Shown in pieces: positions 10,731 to 20,546 of a stretch of 64,000 nucleotides of DNA (its first letter is position 1; every line of letters begins with the position of its first letter). This DNA is from Candida dubliniensis CD36. Lineage: Eukaryota > Ascomycota > Pichiomycetes > Serinales > Debaryomycetaceae. The stretch covers positions 620,001 through 684,000 of the forward strand of contig NC_012860.1 in the NCBI RefSeq assembly GCF_000026945.1, read 5' to 3'. Position numbers and translations under genes: made by a program. The notes beneath the pieces were generated by a model, which was given only the letters and a program-made list of their open reading frames with translations, was not told where the DNA came from and did not search any database.

Positions 10731-12161
10731 TTAATTTCTGGATCCTCTGATCATGTCCATCAACTCTTTCTCATTTCCTATGTTAGGCTCTTCTTCCTGA
10801 CCATCTTCTTTCTGGATATATTCTAATCCTTCTGTAATAATCTGCACAATAACCGGCAATTCGTGTTCTCCGGGAAGTTTAAACTCGGAGGGAATAAAGT
10901 CACCATACCTAGATGTCCACTGACGTCTTCGTTCACTCTCCTCTATTTGAATTCTATAAATGTCTTCATTCAAAAACTCTGTTAGTTTCCGCAAAAACTT
11001 TCTTGGATACGTAAATTGTTGATGATGTAATTCAGCGAGATACTTGGTCTTGTAAATGTTTATAAACTTAACATAATGCTCAGTCAATTCTTGCAAGGTG
11101 TGGGCATACACTTCACTTGGTGATTGGTTAGATTTTACTGGCATTGAACATTCCTTGAGTTTATTTTCACATTCCGCTATAAGAAATATATATTTTGGAA
11201 TTTCTTCTGTTTTGAATTTGCGAAATACCGTCAACTCCTCTTTGACAATGTCTGATATGTTTTCGATGTTTAACATATGTGTAGACAAGAACTTTTTAGA
11301 TCTTTCCTCGTTTCGGAGTATAATGTCATAAATTGTAGTTAATTCCTTAAATACCTCTGGTAATTCCTGAGCATCATTCTTCAAGACATCAAGATTCATA
11401 TCACATCCGTTCCCTGATGAAACCAATTCCACTGCTTTCATGCATTGATCAAAATGGTTAGTCTGCATTTCCAATATCGACACTAATTCATTTTCAAGGG
11501 CTTGGTTTTCCCGTAGTATTGTTCCCATAAATGAATTTGATTCATTTGAGGCACCATGAGTTAATGCTCTTAGTTCCATTTGTAAGGGGGTAATCAAATC
11601 ATACATTTTAACTAATTTGTTCCATCTGCTAGTCATACGATCCTGTTCAATATTTAATTTTTCTTTAACTTCATCATCTATTAGATTCTTAATTTTACCG
11701 CAATTTGACTTAAAGATCCCAATATTCTTTTTGAGTAGATTGATTGATTGAATAGATGTAAAATCAAATAATGTTTTGTTTCCGGAAGTTCCTTCAACAA
11801 CAATCGAAGGTACTTGTGTTTTCTTTAATTCTAGTAATATCTTGTCCAATCTGGCTAAAGATGGATCCAAAAGATCTTTGATATCATTGAATACTTTGTC
11901 GATATTTGCATACAAGTATTTCTTGGTGGTTTCTATTTGCTTCAAAATACTGTCATATTGCTCTGTATAGGATTTGAATAAGAATTCAATTGCTTGTAGT
12001 TTGTCTGGTATCAAAATAGTCAATTCTTGTGCTGTCTTCTGCATCAGGGATTGGGCATCCGTGCATATTTTCTGCGTTTTCTCTAATGTTGATTGAGCTT
12101 CCCTACTCCATTTTATAACCTCCTCTTGGGTTACTGCTGTTAAGCCTTGCTCATTAGTCAT
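10731..12161 (-). CDS. ATG17: Atg17 autophagy scaffold
   Basis: The 476-residue protein is almost entirely helical and coiled-coil, with no membrane segment. It ends with the region RRRQWTSRYGDFIPSEF, which is characteristic of the APG17 family. Atg17 forms the Atg17-Atg31-Atg29 scaffold at the pre-autophagosomal site and binds Atg13 of the Atg1 kinase complex. It is somewhat longer than budding yeast Atg17 (417). It diverges from CDC73 across about 285 bases that probably hold both promoters. Confidence 0.85.
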   Translation of the reverse strand: MTNEQGLTAVTQEEVIKWSREAQSTLEKTQKICTDAQSLMQKTAQELTILIPDKLQAIEFLFKSYTEQYDSILKQIETTKKYLYANIDKVFNDIKDLLDPSLARLDKILLELKKTQVPSIVVEGTSGNKTLFDFTSIQSINLLKKNIGIFKSNCGKIKNLIDDEVKEKLNIEQDRMTSRWNKLVKMYDLITPLQMELRALTHGASNESNSFMGTILRENQALENELVSILEMQTNHFDQCMKAVELVSSGNGCDMNLDVLKNDAQELPEVFKELTTIYDIILRNEERSKKFLSTHMLNIENISDIVKEELTVFRKFKTEEIPKYIFLIAECENKLKECSMPVKSNQSPSEVYAHTLQELTEHYVKFINIYKTKYLAELHHQQFTYPRKFLRKLTEFLNEDIYRIQIEESERRRQWTSRYGDFIPSEFKLPGEHELPVIVQIITEGLEYIQKEDGQEEEPNIGNEKELMDMIRGSRN

Positions 12162-12446
12162 AAAAGGTAGTTTCGGTGCAAATAGGAAAAAAGTGGAATT
12201 AACTTAACGAATTGGAAAAACGTTATCTACTAAACACTAAAGAAATAGTGGAGCTGGTGGTGATAGAGTCGCACTCGCATTATTCCCACCACACCCACAT
12301 TCTTTCTCCTCCTTCGCTGGCACATTAATTTTTACCTTTTTACAGTGCTGAAAAAAAAAAACCACCAAAAAAAAAAAAAAAAAAGCGAAAACCAATTCAT
12401 AACTCTTGAAAAGTTCAAGCTGTTTCCATTTTTTTTACACACAGGT

Positions 12447-13559
12447 ATGAGTTCATCATCTCCACTCAAGGCTTTTCGTAAGGCTGTAATCAAAGAGGAA
12501 AAAATAGAGTTTTTCAAAAATGGTGAGAAAACTGATCTGATCAATGATGCTACAGAGGTGCAATTCGGGACGGATAAAAATAAATATTCGTTGGATATGG
12601 TCACCAATTTCTATAATGATGAAAAATTGACTGAAGCACAAAGTTTGCGATCTGTTGTATTTTGTTATTTGCATGAAAAGGATTCAATCACAGATTATAA
12701 AGTGGCTGGTGAAAATTTGAATATCCCTGTGTTTAGTTTTTTGGTGAAAACCGAATTATCGACATGGTTACACGGAAACAGTGATAGTTGTATGTTCATC
12801 AAAAGGGAAGCAGAGGATAAGACATCAAAAAGCGTGAAATCAACTGATTCCTCTCTGCAAGTGACTAGCAAGAAGCATAAATTGGACGATCCGCAATTAG
12901 AAAGGATAAGTAAGTTTGAAAGGGAATCAGTAGACCACAATGCAGCATTAAGAGGCACCAAAAATATAGACTTTGGGTACTTGGTATCCGATGCCAAAAA
13001 ATTCATGCATGAACTAAAGCGTACCAAACATATGCCTGGAACAAACACCCATGGGAACAGAGGTCCTAAAAAGCAGCCAATTATTCTTGTTTCGCCAGCT
13101 ACCACTGCGTTACTATCATTATCGAATATTAAAGGGTTTCTTGAGGATGGTGTATTTACTGAACCTGTTCCAGGAAATAGACCTAATGGAGGATTGGTTA
13201 TTGTCAACCATCCTTCAGACAAATTGATATCCACTGGTCAGAAAATAATGGTTGTGGACAATATTGAAAACTTCAACAAAATGGAGTATTGGGATAGAGT
13301 TATTGCTATATTTACAACGGGGCAGACATGGCAATTTAGCAGATATATACATCCTGAACCAGAGGTCTTGTTTCAAAAGTATCGTGGATTCTATTTTGGG
13401 TACCAAGGAGAAATTGCCCCACCACAGATTAAAGATTGGAACGTGTCAGAAATAAGAGTGGATAGGGATAAACGATTCAAGGATAAAGTTATTGTGAGGG
13501 ATTTTTGGGCAGAGATAGAGAGAATACTTGTCAATAAGGGATATGGGAAGCTGTACTAA
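12447..13559 (+). CDS. CDC73: Cdc73, subunit of the Paf1 transcription elongation complex
   Basis: From the ATG at 12447 the protein has 370 residues. The N-terminal part contains YLHEKDSITDYKVAGENLNIPVFSFL, and the C-terminal Ras-like domain contains PIILVSPATTALLSLSNIKGFLEDGVF and WDRVIAIFTTGQTWQF. These fit Cdc73 (human parafibromin). The Paf1 complex travels with RNA polymerase II and promotes histone marks and 3' end formation. An in-frame ATG at 12345 would add 34 lysine-rich residues read from A runs. Cdc73 homologues begin near MSSSSPLKAFR, so I prefer 12447. The gene converges on MST1 with only 49 bases between stops. Confidence 0.92.
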   Translation: MSSSSPLKAFRKAVIKEEKIEFFKNGEKTDLINDATEVQFGTDKNKYSLDMVTNFYNDEKLTEAQSLRSVVFCYLHEKDSITDYKVAGENLNIPVFSFLVKTELSTWLHGNSDSCMFIKREAEDKTSKSVKSTDSSLQVTSKKHKLDDPQLERISKFERESVDHNAALRGTKNIDFGYLVSDAKKFMHELKRTKHMPGTNTHGNRGPKKQPIILVSPATTALLSLSNIKGFLEDGVFTEPVPGNRPNGGLVIVNHPSDKLISTGQKIMVVDNIENFNKMEYWDRVIAIFTTGQTWQFSRYIHPEPEVLFQKYRGFYFGYQGEIAPPQIKDWNVSEIRVDRDKRFKDKVIVRDFWAEIERILVNKGYGKLY

Positions 13560-13608
13560 ATGATAAAAAAGTTTAATATGTATTATACGTAAATATATTT
13601 ACAGGATT

Positions 13609-14976
13609 CTATTTGTATGATTGTTCTAATGCAATAAACATTTTATAAATGTCATCTGAAGTCATATTTCTAATCTTTCTGTCATCCCGACTTCTAACTG
13701 CAAAAGTGCCATTTGCTATATCTTTATCACCAATCATGATAAGATACGAATAACCTTTCTGGATGGCATCTTTGGTTCTTGCCCCAACTGTTTCTCCTCT
13801 CTTATCGACATCAACGTGAAAGTTGAACCCTGTAAGTGGGGCAATGCTTTTGTCACAACTAATAATGTCACCGCTGAGTTTCTTTTGCAACTCCTCAGCG
13901 ACTGGGACATGTGACTCATTGATCGGAACAATTAATGCCTGTCTTGGATTAATCCAAAATGGCCATTTCCCCTGGTAATGGTCTAGTAATATAGCAAAGA
14001 ACCTCTCTAGTGATCCAAAAACGGCTCTATGTACAAGTATTGGCTGATGGTCACGTTTACCATCTTCACCAACGTATTTTAACTCAAATCTATTTGGTAA
14101 TTGAAAATCTAGTTGAATGGTACCTACTTGGTGCTTCTTGTTGAAGGCATCTTTTAATAATACATCTATTTTTGGTCCATAAAATGCACCATCCCCTTCT
14201 CTAATAGACCAGTTTCCCTCACCAGCAGTGGCATTCAACACATTCTTCAATTGCAACTCTGCAATATCCCATGTATCTATATTTCCAATAAATTTATCCT
14301 CGGGTCTAGTTGACAAATAAAACTCAATTTCGTTGATACCAAACACATTGTATGTGTCTTTGATCAAATCTAAGGTGTTTTTAATTTCTCCGTCAATCTG
14401 ATCCATGGAACAAAAAATATGCCCATCATCTTGGTGGAATCTCCTAACCCTGGTTAATCCCGATAAGGCTCCACTAGCTTCGTTTCTATGCAATGAACTG
14501 AAATCAGAGTATCTCACTGGCAATTCCTGGTATGATCGATCAAATTTAGCAAATATCATGCAGTGGCTCGGGCAATTCATTGGTTTCAAGCCATACTCAT
14601 GCTCTTCTATATTGTCAGTATGTTCCTCCTTCGTTATATCATTACCAACAACTTTGAACATATCATCTTTATAATTGTCCCAATGGCCTGATTTTTTCCA
14701 TAATTTGGTCTTGAAAATCAAAGGAGTGACTACTTCCTGAAATCCATACTTGGTTTGTTGATTCTTCATAAACTGTATCAATTTGTTCAATATTCTGGTA
14801 CCGTGGGGTAAAAAGAATATAGAACCTGGCGACGTTGGATCGGTTGTATACAATAATTGTTTTGATGATATCACATGATTAGACTGAGTTGATGACTCAG
14901 CTTCTTTTGTCTTGGTGGATAAGAACCGGTATATTCCCTGACTGAGTAGTCTGGGACCTCTCCTCGGTATTAACAT
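13609..14976 (-). CDS. MST1: Mitochondrial threonyl-tRNA synthetase
   Basis: The 455-residue class II synthetase contains FLPHGTRI, GLKPMNCPSHCMIF (zinc-ligand cysteine), a motif-2 region LTRVRRFHQDDGHIFC, and HQPILVHRAVFGSLERFFAILLDH (motif 3). An anticodon-binding domain follows (about residues 345-450). It lacks the long N-terminal editing domain of the cytosolic enzyme and begins with a presequence MLIPRRGPRLLSQGIYRFL, as expected for mitochondrial Mst1 (462 residues in budding yeast). It charges mitochondrial tRNA-Thr. Confidence 0.94.
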   Translation of the reverse strand: MLIPRRGPRLLSQGIYRFLSTKTKEAESSTQSNHVISSKQLLYTTDPTSPGSIFFLPHGTRILNKLIQFMKNQQTKYGFQEVVTPLIFKTKLWKKSGHWDNYKDDMFKVVGNDITKEEHTDNIEEHEYGLKPMNCPSHCMIFAKFDRSYQELPVRYSDFSSLHRNEASGALSGLTRVRRFHQDDGHIFCSMDQIDGEIKNTLDLIKDTYNVFGINEIEFYLSTRPEDKFIGNIDTWDIAELQLKNVLNATAGEGNWSIREGDGAFYGPKIDVLLKDAFNKKHQVGTIQLDFQLPNRFELKYVGEDGKRDHQPILVHRAVFGSLERFFAILLDHYQGKWPFWINPRQALIVPINESHVPVAEELQKKLSGDIISCDKSIAPLTGFNFHVDVDKRGETVGARTKDAIQKGYSYLIMIGDKDIANGTFAVRSRDDRKIRNMTSDDIYKMFIALEQSYK

Positions 14977-15213
14977 TAGAGCGAATAAAGCCTGGTTATT
15001 GAATAAGTCTCCAGTATTGAAAAAGTTTTTTTGTTCTATGGTAAACTTTTTGATTTAAGGTCTCGTTTTTGGCCCAGAACAAAAAAATACAACCTGCTAC
15101 AATATGTGTGAGGACAAAATTAAAACCTCAATTCAATTCTCCTAAAATCTATTATGTAACACTATACTAATACAAATACTGGCGTTGGACCTCTTATTCT
15201 TATATGAGAAGTA

Positions 15214-15720
15214 TTATTTACTGTTTGTTGCTGACGTGTTACCTGGAGTTGTGGTGCCATTTGTACTGCTATTCAGTATCAACTCTTTTTGTTCGATTTT
15301 CTGAGTTTCCTTTGTTTCTGCACTATGCTCAGGCTTGTACGTCACGCATGTTACTTTGAATCCAGTAAAAGTTTTAAACAGCCTTGGTTTTTTAACCCAT
15401 CGTTTTGCTGGTCTGCCTGATTTGTCCAAAGAGTATTGCCCGCTTGTTATGCTGTTGATTGTTAATCCGGATGTTGACCCTTCCTTCAACCCCACATTCA
15501 CTTTGTAATTACTGATTGTTGTACCAGTGGTAGATGCTCCTCCTTCAGGTGCAGGTGACGACCTCTGCAGCGTGTTCATTGAAGTAGTACCGGATCTTCT
15601 TTCCTCTTGGGCTAGCTTCTTTAGACGTGACTTTGAGATATACGCTGGAAACTCGGGCAAAGTGCCTAAAAATTTGGGAGATAGCTTTAATCTAGCCCAA
15701 AATCTCTTTGGTGGTGCCAT
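15214..15720 (-). CDS. Probable Ies4-like INO80 chromatin-remodelling subunit
   Basis: The 168-residue protein is basic and polar, with no membrane segment. Its C-terminal half contains RWVKKPRLFKTFTGFKVTCVTYKPE. The F-x-G-[YF]-K-V pattern after a basic W-containing stretch resembles the conserved core of fungal Ies4, a small INO80 subunit linked to checkpoint signalling. The N-terminus (MAPPKRFWARLKLSPKFLGTLPEF) is also conserved-looking. The match rests on a short motif recalled from the family, so the name is tentative and the symbol left empty. A mitochondrial ribosomal protein was considered but no family feature was found. Confidence 0.5.
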   Translation of the reverse strand: MAPPKRFWARLKLSPKFLGTLPEFPAYISKSRLKKLAQEERRSGTTSMNTLQRSSPAPEGGASTTGTTISNYKVNVGLKEGSTSGLTINSITSGQYSLDKSGRPAKRWVKKPRLFKTFTGFKVTCVTYKPEHSAETKETQKIEQKELILNSSTNGTTTPGNTSATNSK

Positions 15721-15966
15721 GTTGATTTATTGATTGTGAGTGAAATAGATTGTGGAAGCTTGTTGATAAGATTAAATATACAAATGTTTTGAGTTCCCAA
15801 GAAAAAGTTTTAGAAAAAGAAAATGTGGTGATATATTGAACAGAAAAAAACTAACCTAACCAGGAATGAACAGATAGATACTTGATACAAAACCTACTAG
15901 AATAATAGTACTCCTATTTTTTTTTTTTTTTAAATCAACAGTCCAGTTTGACATAGAGCACCAAAA

Positions 15967-16347
15967 ATGACAGAGCCTGCTCCTTTTATCAGAAACAGAT
16001 TACCTTCAAGGATGGATTTGTTTGCTACAAACTTGAAGCAAGATATCAGAGCACACCAAAGAACATATGAAGGGGCATATACACGAACTGCTATCGGTTG
16101 TCTTTCCTTTTCAATATTAATTATCAAACTCTTCTCTAAAGAGTTTTTACCGATTGGCACCATCTATACGATCTATGGATGTCTCTTGTATTTTCTTGGT
16201 GTTTTCAAATCCTCCAGAGTTGACGTATACTACAATCCTGATAAGGATATGGAAATGTTCACAACAAGTGGTGATTTTGTTCTTTTTTTAACTATTCTCA
16301 GTTTATGTTGTTACATTGCATTATTAGTGTTGTTGCTACGAATGTGA
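15967..16347 (+). CDS. DUF202-family membrane protein
   Basis: The 126-residue protein has three predicted membrane helices (about residues 41-56, 62-81 and 103-124) and an N-terminal cytosolic part. The segment DIRAHQRTYEGAYTRTAIGCLSF, where a charged R-T-x-x-A-x-x-R-T-A-I motif leads into the first helix, is typical of DUF202 (YidH-like). The DUF202 fold is also found in Vtc1-type proteins, but there is no SPX or VTC catalytic part here. The function of such stand-alone members is unknown. It converges on the MDM31/32 gene with 93 bases between. Confidence 0.75.
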   Translation: MTEPAPFIRNRLPSRMDLFATNLKQDIRAHQRTYEGAYTRTAIGCLSFSILIIKLFSKEFLPIGTIYTIYGCLLYFLGVFKSSRVDVYYNPDKDMEMFTTSGDFVLFLTILSLCCYIALLVLLLRM

Positions 16348-16440
16348 AGAAAATATGTTGTAACCTATAACAATAAATCGTTATTAGAACTAAACGGAAT
16401 AAAATAAACTGGCTATATACAAATAAATGGGGTGAAGTTT

Positions 16441-18228
16441 TTATGCCACGGCGCCAACTCCAAACAATACAAGTTGAACCAATAATTGAAGAGACCAGAA
16501 TCCAATACGTTTCAACCGTATTAGACGGGCTTCTTCATCAGCAACATATTCTGCAAAATTGTCGTACACTTCCTCAGATATATCATCCATTAGTAAAGAG
16601 TCATAAATTGTCCATGATCCACTGAAATCCTGTAGATTTTTAACTATTCTATTGTGTATTTCAATAAAGTTGTTTTTTGAGTTTATGTATGCAACGATCG
16701 GCCTGATAAGAGCATAATTGATATATGACAATTCCGGCGATTTAAATGGGACTTTTGCTCTCACATTGTTTAATCGTAGGGTTAGGTCCAATACAAAGTA
16801 TTTCAGAATATCGCGATAATCATCTGCAGTTAATCTCGTTCGCAAGTTTGGATGTTTCTCTTGCACTTCGGGGTTCTTATATCGACTTGCCTCCTTTTTG
16901 ATGGCATCGGTAATCATGCTTACTAACTCAGAAACATTCATCTCGTTGTTTTCTTGGGGAACCATAACATCGCCAATCATATCTACTCGTCCACTTGTAA
17001 TCCAGCCAAATGGACCTTCTAAGCCAGTATTTAAATGATCAATACTCAAAGAGTCAACTCTCATACGTGTGACTCGTTTCCATTTCTGCAAGTTACCATT
17101 AGCAGAGGCGTATTCGTCGAAATCATTCAATCGCTGCTTCTTATGTATTGTGAAAAGAGAGTTATCATATGCGCCACTCATGACATTAGCATTCAAAAAA
17201 TCATAGAATAACCAATGCTTTCTTAGTTTGGATAACTCACAATTGTAAATTGCAACATTAAACTTCCTGAACCCATTTGGTTGCATCAATGTAAACAAAA
17301 CATCCTCCATTTTGAATGATTCAAATTCAAAGTCACCAGGTTGATGTATATTCTTGTAATTAGTGGCATCGTCGTCGGGCTTCCAATGAACATGAGTTCT
17401 ATCCACCACTCCTCTCATTCCTTTCAATTCCAATGTCTCAATCATACCAGTGCCGTTGACCCATTTGTTAAGTGATAAAGATATATTCACTTCCTCGATG
17501 GTCAAATCAAATTGAGTGTAATTGCCGTCATCCTCAAAAATATCCTCTTCATCTTCATTGGTGCCTTCGTTTTGTAAGCTCTCTTCGTATGCTTCCTGTT
17601 GCGAGCCTTTGATAAATTTCTCCACTCTTTTGGGTCTTCTGCTAACAAAACATTTTCGAAAACTTATTTTACCATCTGACCAGCCTGGAACAATTGCGTT
17701 CTCAAATGTCACTGTTAAGTTGGAATTTTTTGTGATAAACTCCCCCAATTTCCTAGCCACGAATTCTTGAGCAAACATTGTGTTGGCCGTAAATATGACA
17801 ATCGATACAAAAGTGGTTGTGGCAACAAAAAACAAAAATACATTTCCAACAACCAACCAGGAGAAGAAAGCCGAGTAGTCGTCAGTGTTGAAAGGACGAT
17901 TGGATTTTTTAAGAAGCCATTTCAAGCGTATTTTCAATCTTGAATACATGCTGTTTGCTTTCGCCAACAACTGTTCTTTTGTGGGAATAAGTTCTGTCTC
18001 ATGTTTTATGCTGTCTCCTAGTTGCTCTTTTAAAATTGGCTTTTGTTGTTTGTCAAATTGGTTGGCTTGTTTCCTATGTGATGCAATTAATGAAGGGGAA
18101 AAACGTCGATGTGGTTGTATTGCCGATATTACAGTTGGGCCAATTGAAGATTTCTGTTGAATTTTCAGGAACAACAAGGTTTGCCTATTCAATCGCTTCA
18201 GTAGTCCTAATAGATTCCTTAGTGACAT
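16441..18228 (-). CDS. MDM31: Mdm31/Mdm32-family mitochondrial inner-membrane protein
   Basis: The 595-residue protein starts with a basic mitochondrial presequence (MSLRNLLGLLKRLNRQ). It has a membrane helix at about 127-150 (FFSWLVVGNVFLFFVATTTFVSI), a long intermembrane-space part containing VPGWSDGKISFRKCFVSRRP and a C-terminal hydrophobic end (LQLLVQLVLFGVGAVA). This is the layout of Mdm31 and Mdm32, paired proteins needed for mitochondrial shape, mtDNA inheritance and lipid homeostasis. Assignment to Mdm31 rather than Mdm32 is from general resemblance and could be wrong. Confidence 0.8.
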   Translation of the reverse strand: MSLRNLLGLLKRLNRQTLLFLKIQQKSSIGPTVISAIQPHRRFSPSLIASHRKQANQFDKQQKPILKEQLGDSIKHETELIPTKEQLLAKANSMYSRLKIRLKWLLKKSNRPFNTDDYSAFFSWLVVGNVFLFFVATTTFVSIVIFTANTMFAQEFVARKLGEFITKNSNLTVTFENAIVPGWSDGKISFRKCFVSRRPKRVEKFIKGSQQEAYEESLQNEGTNEDEEDIFEDDGNYTQFDLTIEEVNISLSLNKWVNGTGMIETLELKGMRGVVDRTHVHWKPDDDATNYKNIHQPGDFEFESFKMEDVLFTLMQPNGFRKFNVAIYNCELSKLRKHWLFYDFLNANVMSGAYDNSLFTIHKKQRLNDFDEYASANGNLQKWKRVTRMRVDSLSIDHLNTGLEGPFGWITSGRVDMIGDVMVPQENNEMNVSELVSMITDAIKKEASRYKNPEVQEKHPNLRTRLTADDYRDILKYFVLDLTLRLNNVRAKVPFKSPELSYINYALIRPIVAYINSKNNFIEIHNRIVKNLQDFSGSWTIYDSLLMDDISEEVYDNFAEYVADEEARLIRLKRIGFWSLQLLVQLVLFGVGAVA

Positions 18229-18873
18229 GAATGTAGAATGTATATGGGACTAAAGGTATATCTGACGATGCCCAACCCCGTTAATAATTCTTTTTTTCTA
18301 TGTTAAATTCTCCAGATCAGTGTTTTTTTCTTCTTCTGGTCCTCTATAAGATAACTAAACGAGCAATCCAAAAGCAAGAGAACAAAAGTGGACTTTGATT
18401 TCCTACGTCGGGTTTCAATTTGGTTTCCAATTGGCTTTAATTGTTATAAACTATTAGTGTTTGTTGCTGAAAATAGAAAAAAAAAAAAATCAATCATTGT
18501 TGACGATATTCTTTTGAGTATTGGGTATTTGGAAAACGAGCCACACATGATATTGTGAGACGTGCTTCAATAGAACTCAAATGGACTAACTTTGCTGTTT
18601 TTGAGTGGACTGTAGTAACGGAGAGCGGAATTATGTCAATACTTATTACTCATTTGCCAATATCCCTGGCTTTTCTTTCATACCAACTCACTTTTATTAC
18701 CAACCGGGGTGTGACTAATTGTGTCACAAAAACAGTACCGGATAATTTATGACTCTTATCAACGTTTTTCAGTTATTTTTTTTTTTTTTTTGGTTTAAAT
18801 AGGAGTCTTTTTTTTTCCATTTATACTAACAGGTGGTGTTCATAACTGTTCAGGGTTTTGATCAAAGAAGAAA
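18229..18873. other. Divergent promoter region MDM31-family gene / PLP enzyme
   Basis: This 645-base region between diverging genes has A/T runs at 18479-18490 and 18778-18792. It carries an inverted repeat TGTGAC-N7-GTCACA at 18710-18728. The 65-codon frame at 18555-18752 has no recognisable content and was not accepted. Confidence 0.55.
18710..18728. promoter_or_regulatory. Inverted repeat TGTGAC-N7-GTCACA, possible regulator site
   Basis: Two perfect 6-base arms separated by 7 bases lie 146 bases upstream of the PLP-enzyme start. The symmetry suggests a site for a dimeric DNA-binding protein. No known factor is assigned. Confidence 0.3.
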
Positions 18874-20139
18874 ATGAGTGTTCCAATTGTTCCTTTTGGA
18901 AAACAATTCAGAGCTAAATATTTCACTAATATGGATGATGATGTATTTCCCATCAACCACGGGTCTTATGGCTTGACCCCTACCCCAGTCCACAAAAAGT
19001 ATTTGGAGTTGATTGTCCAAAATGCATCATACACTGATAAATTTATGAAGTATGATATTAAAGATATTTATATTGAGTCGTTGAAGGCATTAGCTAAAGT
19101 GCTCAAGTGTGATTACCATCATCTAGCCTTCGTGGATAATGCTACCTCTGGTGTGAATACAATATTGCGTAGTTACCCTTTTAAGAAAGGTGATAAGTTA
19201 GTTATTCAAAGCACAGTTTACGGAGCTTGTGGGAACACGGTCAAGTTCTTGCATGACAGATATGGAGTTGAGTTTATTGTTGTGAATTTAAACTACCCAA
19301 TAACTGATGAGGAAATATTGTCTAAATTTGAACGAATGTTTGTTGAAGAAAAACCGAAGCTTTGTTTGTTTGATACTATATCATCTATGCCGGGAGTTGT
19401 TTTCCCCCACGAGAGATTGGCAAAGCTTTGTAATAAGTATCTGGTTTTGTCATTAATTGATGGTGCGCATGGAATTGGTTGTATTCCACAGGATCTAGGA
19501 GATTTGAAACCAGATTTCTACGTTACAAACTTGCATAAATGGTTTTATGTTCCATTTGGATGTGCTGTTTTGTATATTGACCCTAAGCACCACAATGTTG
19601 TTCATACTTTACCAATTAGTCATCTGTATCTTGAAGATCATGTCAAATTATCCGACAAAGATCAGAAAAACAGATTAATTGACAGATTTTTCTTTTACGG
19701 GACCAAAAATTATGCGTCAATTCAAGTTATTCCGGAAGCTATTAAATTTAGAACTGAGGTTTGCGGTGGTGAAACAAAGATTTATGATTATTGCCACGGC
19801 TTAGCTAAACAGGTTGGTGAGTTGGTTTCAAGAAAATGGGGGACTTCATATTTAGACCAAAAAGGTTCTACTTTGATCAGTACTATGGTTACGGTTGAGG
19901 TTCCTACCAAAGATTATCCTGAGATTGTGAAGAATTGGTCTGTTATTGATGATCATGTTTATAATAAAATGTTTGATCGTAAGGCTTACACCCCTTGTAT
20001 TGCCCACAATGGGAAATTGTTTGCTAGATTTTCATGTCAAGTTTACAATGAATTGAGTGACTACGACTATGCAAGTGATGTTGTGATACAAACTCTTAGA
20101 GAAGTCGCCTCCGAACAATACAAAAAGTATAAGTTATAG
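18874..20139 (+). CDS. Class V PLP enzyme, cysteine desulfurase / isopenicillin-N-epimerase-like
   Basis: The 421-residue fold-type I PLP enzyme contains NHGSYGLTP (substrate region), DNATSGVN (phosphate-binding turn), the cofactor aspartate in LIDGAHGIG and the Schiff-base lysine K222 in NLHKWFYVPFG. The N-HKW context and NHGSYG opening are typical of the fungal isopenicillin-N-epimerase-like branch, which includes hercynylcysteine sulfoxide lyase (Egt2) of ergothioneine synthesis and cysteine-desulfhydrase-like enzymes. It has no targeting signal, so a cytosolic sulfur or amino acid role is likely. The substrate cannot be read from the sequence. Confidence 0.85.
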   Translation: MSVPIVPFGKQFRAKYFTNMDDDVFPINHGSYGLTPTPVHKKYLELIVQNASYTDKFMKYDIKDIYIESLKALAKVLKCDYHHLAFVDNATSGVNTILRSYPFKKGDKLVIQSTVYGACGNTVKFLHDRYGVEFIVVNLNYPITDEEILSKFERMFVEEKPKLCLFDTISSMPGVVFPHERLAKLCNKYLVLSLIDGAHGIGCIPQDLGDLKPDFYVTNLHKWFYVPFGCAVLYIDPKHHNVVHTLPISHLYLEDHVKLSDKDQKNRLIDRFFFYGTKNYASIQVIPEAIKFRTEVCGGETKIYDYCHGLAKQVGELVSRKWGTSYLDQKGSTLISTMVTVEVPTKDYPEIVKNWSVIDDHVYNKMFDRKAYTPCIAHNGKLFARFSCQVYNELSDYDYASDVVIQTLREVASEQYKKYKL

Positions 20140-20546
20140 AAGATGTGTAGTTTGAGTACAGACAATAGAATCGTTCAATAGATGTTTTGTTTTTGGTTTT
20201 GATAGATAATTCTTTTACTGAAGTGGAACTTTCCCATAAAGCACAGGGTGGAGAAAATGGAATTAAATTTCAAATAGGTGAGCTGTGAGTCATATTTCCG
20301 GAGTCGACTCTCGTTTGTGTGGGGGAACTCAGAGTTGGACATCGCTTCCCGAAAAAGGAGATAACGTGCGAGAACAAACGCCGTGGTTATTCACAACATC
20401 AGTACACAAGCTCAATTATATTTTATATAAGAAGTACATCTTGCATGAATTTTCTTTGTTGGTTATTTGTTCGAGTCGTTGTACTATAAATACTGGCACA
20501 TTTGACAATTGTGAAAATACAGCAAATCTTCAAATTCAATTGAACA
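20140..20546. other. GOR1 promoter region
   Basis: This 407-base gap lies between two tandem + genes. It contains a perfect 10-base palindrome GAGTCGACTC at 20301-20310 followed by a G run at 20322-20326, a GC-rich patch unlike the surroundings. A 111-codon frame from 20285 overlaps the GOR1 start in another phase and was not accepted. Confidence 0.5.
20301..20310. promoter_or_regulatory. Palindrome GAGTCGACTC upstream of GOR1
   Basis: A perfect 10-base palindrome lies in a GC-rich patch 237 bases before the GOR1 start. It could be an activator site for a zinc-cluster or bZIP factor. This is inference only. Confidence 0.25.

Noticed and set aside
12345..12446. Upstream ATG extension of CDC73
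   Set aside because: The added 34 residues are lysine runs from poly-A. Homology starts at the ATG at 12447.
12695..13234. 179-codon frame antisense to CDC73
   Set aside because: Shadow of the CDC73 coding sequence.
20469..20477. GTTCGAGTC, resembling a tRNA B-box
   Set aside because: No A-box or cloverleaf arms can be drawn around it.
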